In this document: piece after piece, positions 5,248 through 5,282 of the stretch
Layout: each line of letters opens with the position of its first letter
How positions within the stretch are numbered: position 1 is the first letter of the stretch
Source of the DNA: Acidobacteriota bacterium
GTDB taxonomy: Bacteria > Acidobacteriota > UBA6911 > RPQK01
NCBI GenBank assembly: GCA_003819755.1
Contig: RPQK01000577.1
Location: forward strand, 1-5,282
Reading direction: 5' to 3'
DNA: 5,282 nucleotides
Made by a program: the position numbers and the translations under genes
The notes under the pieces: model-generated
What the model was told of the DNA's origin: nothing
What the model saw: the letters and a program-made list of their open reading frames with translations, nothing else
The model's database searches: none

Positions 5248-5282
5248 ATTTATCGCTTTGGGCCAGAATGGCCAGAGAGGAC
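5248..5282. other. Right-edge non-coding sequence
   Basis: No gene is visible before the window ends. GGCCAGA occurs twice (5261-5267 and 5270-5276) with a 9-base period. The neighbouring gene, and any response regulator partner for the kinase, would lie beyond this edge. Confidence 0.4.

Overview
The window carries a compact, kaiA-less circadian-clock-type operon on the + strand: kaiC (321-2012), a first kaiB (2037-2351), a second, divergent kaiB (2437-2784) and a soluble PAS-PAS-GAF sensor histidine kinase (2774-5023). It is closed by a good rho-independent terminator (5035-5061). All four genes are intact and together fill about 89% of the window. No gene is supported on the minus strand.

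The organism is not a cyanobacterium of the classical kaiABC type. There is no kaiA next to kaiB/kaiC, KaiC has a long C-terminal coiled-coil tail and a Ser-Ser phosphosite pair, and the kinase lacks the KaiB-like sensor domain of SasA. The coding DNA is fairly GC-rich, with clear AGGAGG/AAGGAG ribosome sites. The intergenic repeats (CCCGAAGGG, 13-base gap, AGCCCCGGGT) resemble dispersed repeats I associate with Verrucomicrobiota and Planctomycetota. That taxonomic guess is inference only; Proteobacteria and other phyla with kaiC-kaiB-kinase clusters remain possible.

Layout: 1-320 is a non-coding leader with one copy of the repeat core and a 7-bp hairpin. 321-5023 is the operon, with gaps of 24 and 84 bases and then an 11-base overlap. 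5024-5282 is non-coding, with the terminator, a possible three-armed fold (5077-5137) and a GC-rich repeat block (5156-5247). The same repeat core, with identical 13-base internal spacing, lies on both sides of the operon.

Proposed working: KaiC, a two-lobed RecA-type ATPase and autokinase, would cycle between phosphorylation states. One or both fold-switching KaiB proteins would bind the KaiC CI ring. The kinase, whose start codon lies inside the second kaiB, would read out or tune the timer and signal by phosphotransfer. Its response regulator is not in this window. Without KaiA, and with a tailed KaiC, an hourglass-like timer is at least as likely as a self-sustained oscillator.
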